In this document: piece by piece, positions 32,413-35,599 of the stretch
How the letters are laid out: every line of letters begins with the position of its first letter
Numbering within the stretch: the first letter of the stretch is position 1
Source: JAMLIN01 sp041676645
GTDB lineage: Bacteria > Pseudomonadota > Gammaproteobacteria > Burkholderiales > Burkholderiaceae_E
DNA length: 35,599 bases
NCBI GenBank assembly: GCA_041676645.1
Contig: JBAYRO010000031.1
Span: forward strand, 1-35,599
Direction: 5' to 3'
The notes under the pieces: model-generated
Told to the model about the DNA's origin: nothing
Seen by the model: the letters and a program-made list of their open reading frames with translations, nothing else
Database searches by the model: none
Program-made: the position numbers and the translations under genes

Positions 32413-34788
32413 TTAAAATTGGTAACTCGCGGACAAGCCATAAGTAACTGGCATGGAATTGTAGCGAACAATCACATCCTGGGTGACGAACTGATTGGTC
32501 CAGTAATAAGTGTCCGTCACGTTCCGTCCCCAAACCGACAGGGTCCATTTATCATCCGGGCCGGAAATCCCGGCGCGCAGATCGAGTGTCCCGAAAGCCT
32601 TGATCCGCGAACTCGCCGGAGCGCCAAGCGTCGAATTGGTCTTGCTGTTGTAGAGGACATTGGCACCGACGAACGCGTTGAGGTCGCTGCTCAGAGCCCA
32701 ACGATATTCCGCATCGCCGACCAACTGCCATTTGGGAGAGAAGGGCAGCTCCGATCCGCGATAGTCACCCAGGACCCGGTCATTGTTGATCCCGACAAAA
32801 TCCAGAACCTTCGAGTCGATCCAGGTACCCGCCGCCCGCAGCGTGAGCCCGGACAATGGACGAGCAGTGATATCGATCTCCGCCCCGTTGATCCGGGATT
32901 TGGGAACATTCACCAGTTTCTCGAGCTGGTTGAAGACCGGATCAATGACAAGACCGCGAATCTGCTTGTCATCGTAAGTATAGTGGAAAATCGCTGCGTT
33001 GACCTGGAGCTTCCTGTCAAGAGCGGTCGCTTTGATCCCGACCTCATAGGCGGTGACCGATTCCTGCTTAACCGGCGCGAACTGCTGTGTAGTGGAAGCC
33101 GGAACAGTCGGGAAATTTCCTGACTTGTAACCGCGCGACACCAGTCCATATAGCAGCACATCGCGTGTCGGCTTGTAGTTGACGCCCACGCGCCACGAGA
33201 CGTTGTCCTCGTGGAGCCTGCTCTCAAAGGGAGTCCTGATCAACAGGAACGTGGTTTCATCCATGTTGACGCAGGTGTTCGCATCAGGTGCGGGTTGAGC
33301 GACGCCGCTGATAGCCTGGGAGAGTTGCCAGAACACGAATTGCTGGCCAGGTCCGCCGCGCATGCAGGCGGTATAGTCATTTTTGGTATCGGTATAGCGA
33401 GCACCAGCGAGGACGGTCAGTTGGTCCGTGAGCTTGTATTCGATGTTTCCGAAAGCGGCCAGATCCCGGATATTCTCCGTGATCGTGGTATCTCCGTTGT
33501 CGACGCCAAAGCCAGGCAAGATGGCCGTATTGGTCGAATCGTTCACGAGAAAATTGTCGGAACTACGAATCTTGTTTTTCGCGTAATTGCCGCCGAGCGT
33601 CCAGTTTAGCCTGTCGCTTTCTCCGGAAAGCCGCAATTCCTGCGTGAAGGTTTTGACATTGCCGCGCGATTCGACGCCTGCGTTTTGAAGGGTCGTGCCA
33701 TCGCGATCCAGTCCGTAGTCCTGGCGGAAGCGAGTATAGGACGTGAGCGACGTCAATGTGATGCCGCTGCCCAGTTCCAGATCGCCCCGCAGCGAAAGCT
33801 GCCAGAGGCTGTCATCGCGCGTCAGGTTCCTGCCCATATCCCAATCGGCGGCACGTGCGTTGCCCGGTGCGAGAGAAAGGGCCCGGAATGCTGCGATACG
33901 CCGAAGAGTTTCCACCGGATCATATTGACCGGGCGCGGAAGCGTCCTGCTGTAGCTTCAGTCCGACGAGTTGGGCTGCCTGGGTATCGGACTTGTTGCGC
34001 CAACCGTTGGCGCTGAAGAGGAAGGACAGTGCATCGGTCGGTTTCCAATCCAGAAGCAGGCGACCGCGCAGGATGTCCTGCTTACCGAGCTTGTCATCGC
34101 GGGTGTAGCTATACTGCCAGCTACCCGATTGCGTTGTACTGCCGGCCAGCCTGAAGCCCAGGGTGTCGGTGATCGGCCCGCTGACGAACGCCTCACCGTC
34201 AAACGTGTCGAAGCGGCCATAGGAGGCTTTCACGCCAGCCTGGAAGTCTGACGTCGGTTTGGCGGCGATATAGTTGATCGCACCACCCGTCGAATTCTGG
34301 CCGAAGAGAATGCCCTGGGGCCCCTTCAGCACCTCGACACGCTCCAGATCGAGCGTGGCGCCCTGCGTGTAGGCGCTGTAAACGAGGGGAACCTGGTCGA
34401 CATAGACGCTGACAGCAGGGCTCGCGCCCAATGTATAGTCGTTGAAGCCGACACCCCGGATCGTGAAGAGCGGCGTGCCGTCCTGGCTCTTGGTGAAGGT
34501 CAGTCCGGGCGAGATCTTGACGAGATCGCCGGTTTCACGAATGCCCAGATTGGTGAGCTGCTCGCCATCCGCGGCCGTGATCGAAAGACCGACATTGTTG
34601 AGCGACTGCGAACGCTTTTGGGCCGTGACGATGATCTCGCCCAGTTGGTCGCCGGATGACTGAGCGGAAGCCTGCGGCGCAGACGAAGGTTCGGTTTGCG
34701 CGAGCGCAGGCGACGCAAACTGGTGCGCCAGCACGACCATGCCGAGTGACTGAAACAGAACCCGAGCCTTCAAGGGCGCCTTTATCAT
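32413..34788 (-). CDS. TonB-dependent receptor
   Basis: A 791-residue outer-membrane receptor. ATG 34788 is preferred over the in-frame ATG at 34794 because AGGAGG (34800-34795) then has six bases of spacing. A signal peptide (VLFQSLGMVVLAHQFASPALA) ends near residue 31. The plug domain starts at GEIIVTAQKRSQSLNNVGLSITA and contains GVGFNDYTLGASPAVSVYVDQVPL and LERVEVLKGPQGILFGQNSTGGAINYI. The barrel ends with the terminal aromatic SASYQF. It resembles sphingomonad receptors for organic substrates. The neighbouring epoxide hydrolase gene on the same strand suggests a catabolic context, but the substrate is unknown. Base composition is less GC-rich than the trb region. Confidence 0.95.
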   Translation of the reverse strand: MIKAPLKARVLFQSLGMVVLAHQFASPALAQTEPSSAPQASAQSSGDQLGEIIVTAQKRSQSLNNVGLSITAADGEQLTNLGIRETGDLVKISPGLTFTKSQDGTPLFTIRGVGFNDYTLGASPAVSVYVDQVPLVYSAYTQGATLDLERVEVLKGPQGILFGQNSTGGAINYIAAKPTSDFQAGVKASYGRFDTFDGEAFVSGPITDTLGFRLAGSTTQSGSWQYSYTRDDKLGKQDILRGRLLLDWKPTDALSFLFSANGWRNKSDTQAAQLVGLKLQQDASAPGQYDPVETLRRIAAFRALSLAPGNARAADWDMGRNLTRDDSLWQLSLRGDLELGSGITLTSLTSYTRFRQDYGLDRDGTTLQNAGVESRGNVKTFTQELRLSGESDRLNWTLGGNYAKNKIRSSDNFLVNDSTNTAILPGFGVDNGDTTITENIRDLAAFGNIEYKLTDQLTVLAGARYTDTKNDYTACMRGGPGQQFVFWQLSQAISGVAQPAPDANTCVNMDETTFLLIRTPFESRLHEDNVSWRVGVNYKPTRDVLLYGLVSRGYKSGNFPTVPASTTQQFAPVKQESVTAYEVGIKATALDRKLQVNAAIFHYTYDDKQIRGLVIDPVFNQLEKLVNVPKSRINGAEIDITARPLSGLTLRAAGTWIDSKVLDFVGINNDRVLGDYRGSELPFSPKWQLVGDAEYRWALSSDLNAFVGANVLYNSKTNSTLGAPASSRIKAFGTLDLRAGISGPDDKWTLSVWGRNVTDTYYWTNQFVTQDVIVRYNSMPVTYGLSASYQF

Positions 34789-35026
34789 GAACATCCTCCT
34801 TCTGCGGCCATCATGACCGTCGAAACCTCGTCGGGCTCACGTCGATGATATCGACTCCCCGATCACTGCCCCAGCCATTACAACATTCTGGGGATAGTTC
34901 AATATATAAACGATGCAGATAATGCATGGTTGAAATCTGGCACGATTCTGAGAAGCCGTCCAAACGGAAGCGATCGGCGATCCCGCTGTGAAATTCAGCC
35001 AGCAAGCACCTGTCGGCGTTGCCGGC
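34789..35026 (-). promoter_or_regulatory. gap between epoxide hydrolase and TonB receptor genes
   Basis: About 240 bases, relatively AT-rich in the middle. On the minus strand TTGAAC and TAATGG, 16 bases apart (about 34902 down to 34875), form a possible promoter for the receptor gene. The gap is too long for simple translational coupling, so the receptor may have its own promoter. The match is modest. Confidence 0.35.
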
Positions 35027-35599
35027 TCACCGCATGGCGCGAAACGCCTGTCTTACTTCGCGGGCGAAGATGTGGGGTTGCTCGAAGGCCGCAAAATGCC
35101 CTCCCCTGGCCAACTCGTTCCAATAGACGAGATTGTGCATGCATTTCTCTGCCCAGCTTCTCGGTGCCCTGTAGATGTCCCCAGGGAAGATGCTGCATGC
35201 CACCGGAAGGTGAAGCTCCCTTGCGCCAAAGGCACCGTGGAAGCTTTCCCAATATAATCGGGCTGAGCTGGCCCCGCTGTTTGTCAGCCAGTAGAGCATG
35301 ATGTTGTCGAGCAACTCATCGGCCGTGAAGATATTTGCCGGATCGCCGTCGCAGTCCGACCACTCGTAGAATTTCTCGTATATCCAGGCGGCCTGGCCGA
35401 CGGGGGAGTCGGCAAGCAGATAACCGAGCGTTTGGGGACGACTCGCCTGCAGTGTCGAATAGCCCGATTGCCAGCGGTTGTAATAGACGAGCGCTTCCAG
35501 CATCGCCGCCTCCTCGTCGCTCGGTTCAGCGGGAAGCGGATCGGGGATTACGAATGGAAGATTGAGGTGGATACCGAGCAGCCCAGCGGGGCGCAGCAC
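35027..35599 (-). CDS. epoxide hydrolase family protein, C-terminal part (cut by window edge)
   Basis: The frame is open at the right edge, so the N-terminal half, including the nucleophile aspartate, lies outside; 190 residues are visible. The family pattern is strong: GIHLNLPFVIPDPLP, YNRWQSGYSTLQASRPQTLGYLLADSPVGQAAWIYEKFYEWSD, NIMLYWLTNSGASSARLYWES and the catalytic histidine region GGHFAAFEQPHIFAREVRQAFR. These alpha/beta-hydrolase-fold enzymes open epoxides to diols via a covalent ester intermediate, as in xenobiotic or juvenile-hormone-type epoxide hydrolases. It lies upstream of the TonB receptor on the same strand. Actual substrate unknown. Confidence 0.92.
   Translation of the reverse strand: MLRPAGLLGIHLNLPFVIPDPLPAEPSDEEAAMLEALVYYNRWQSGYSTLQASRPQTLGYLLADSPVGQAAWIYEKFYEWSDCDGDPANIFTADELLDNIMLYWLTNSGASSARLYWESFHGAFGARELHLPVACSIFPGDIYRAPRSWAEKCMHNLVYWNELARGGHFAAFEQPHIFAREVRQAFRAMR

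Overview
This window is most of the backbone of a conjugative, self-partitioning element from a high-GC alphaproteobacterium, most likely a member of the Sphingomonadales. That placement is an inference from three things: the GC-rich codon use, the gene set (RPA-type RepA, DUF2840, S26 TraF, DUF736, DUF3363 relaxase, TrbK-alt), and the Sphingomonas-type TonB receptor at the right end. No integrase, tRNA or attachment site is visible. The element could therefore be an integrative conjugative element (ICE) or a plasmid.

Layout, all on the plus strand until about 30.6 kb. (1) 1-6313, DNA metabolism and accessory core: the C-terminal part of a strawberry-notch-type helicase, a Toprim protein, a DUF2493/SLOG protein, an exported thermonuclease with a C-terminal sunset-like domain, and a single-strand binding protein. 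A perfect 19-bp inverted repeat lies at 3300-3377. (2) 6411-9533, small accessory genes: a conserved hypothetical, an A1S_2505-type (macro-like) protein, a 57-residue WDGDP protein, an XRE repressor with a clear palindromic operator, a DUF2285 protein, and a DUF6499/DUF2285 gene broken by a one-base frameshift. (3) 9665-11924, replication and partition: a small HTH protein, RepA, a perfect DnaA box followed by three iterons, ParA, and a ribbon-helix-helix partner. (4) 11921-16027, mobilisation: DUF2840, TraF peptidase, DUF736, lytic transglycosylase, an oriT-like region, and the HUH relaxase.

(5) 16189-17972 holds a two-gene cargo, an AAA/ABC-type ATPase overlapping an RloB-type protein with Toprim-like acidic residues. 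It sits between the relaxase and coupling-protein genes and has AT-rich gaps on both sides. It has the architecture of AbiL/RloAB-like (and, more distantly, PARIS-like) anti-phage modules and is the best candidate for a biologically interesting system here. (6) 18199-30602 is the transfer operon: traG (VirD4), a CopG-like gene, then trbB-C-D-E-J-K-L-F-G-I and DUF2274, mostly joined by ATGA or TGATG stop-start overlaps.

(7) On the minus strand, 30621-31901 carries a small membrane-anchored protein with an entry-exclusion-like cysteine pair and a LysR regulator. A roughly 500-bp AT-rich stretch without a convincing gene follows. Beyond it lie a TonB-dependent receptor (minus) and the C-terminal part of an epoxide hydrolase (minus), whose base composition differs from the transfer backbone. 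These are probably cargo or flanking chromosome.

The genes fit a coherent cycle. RepA, the iterons and ParA maintain the element. The relaxase, TraG and Trb proteins transfer it as single-stranded DNA. SSB, the helicase and the Toprim protein handle DNA during and after transfer. The defence pair and possible exclusion proteins protect the host or element from competitors.
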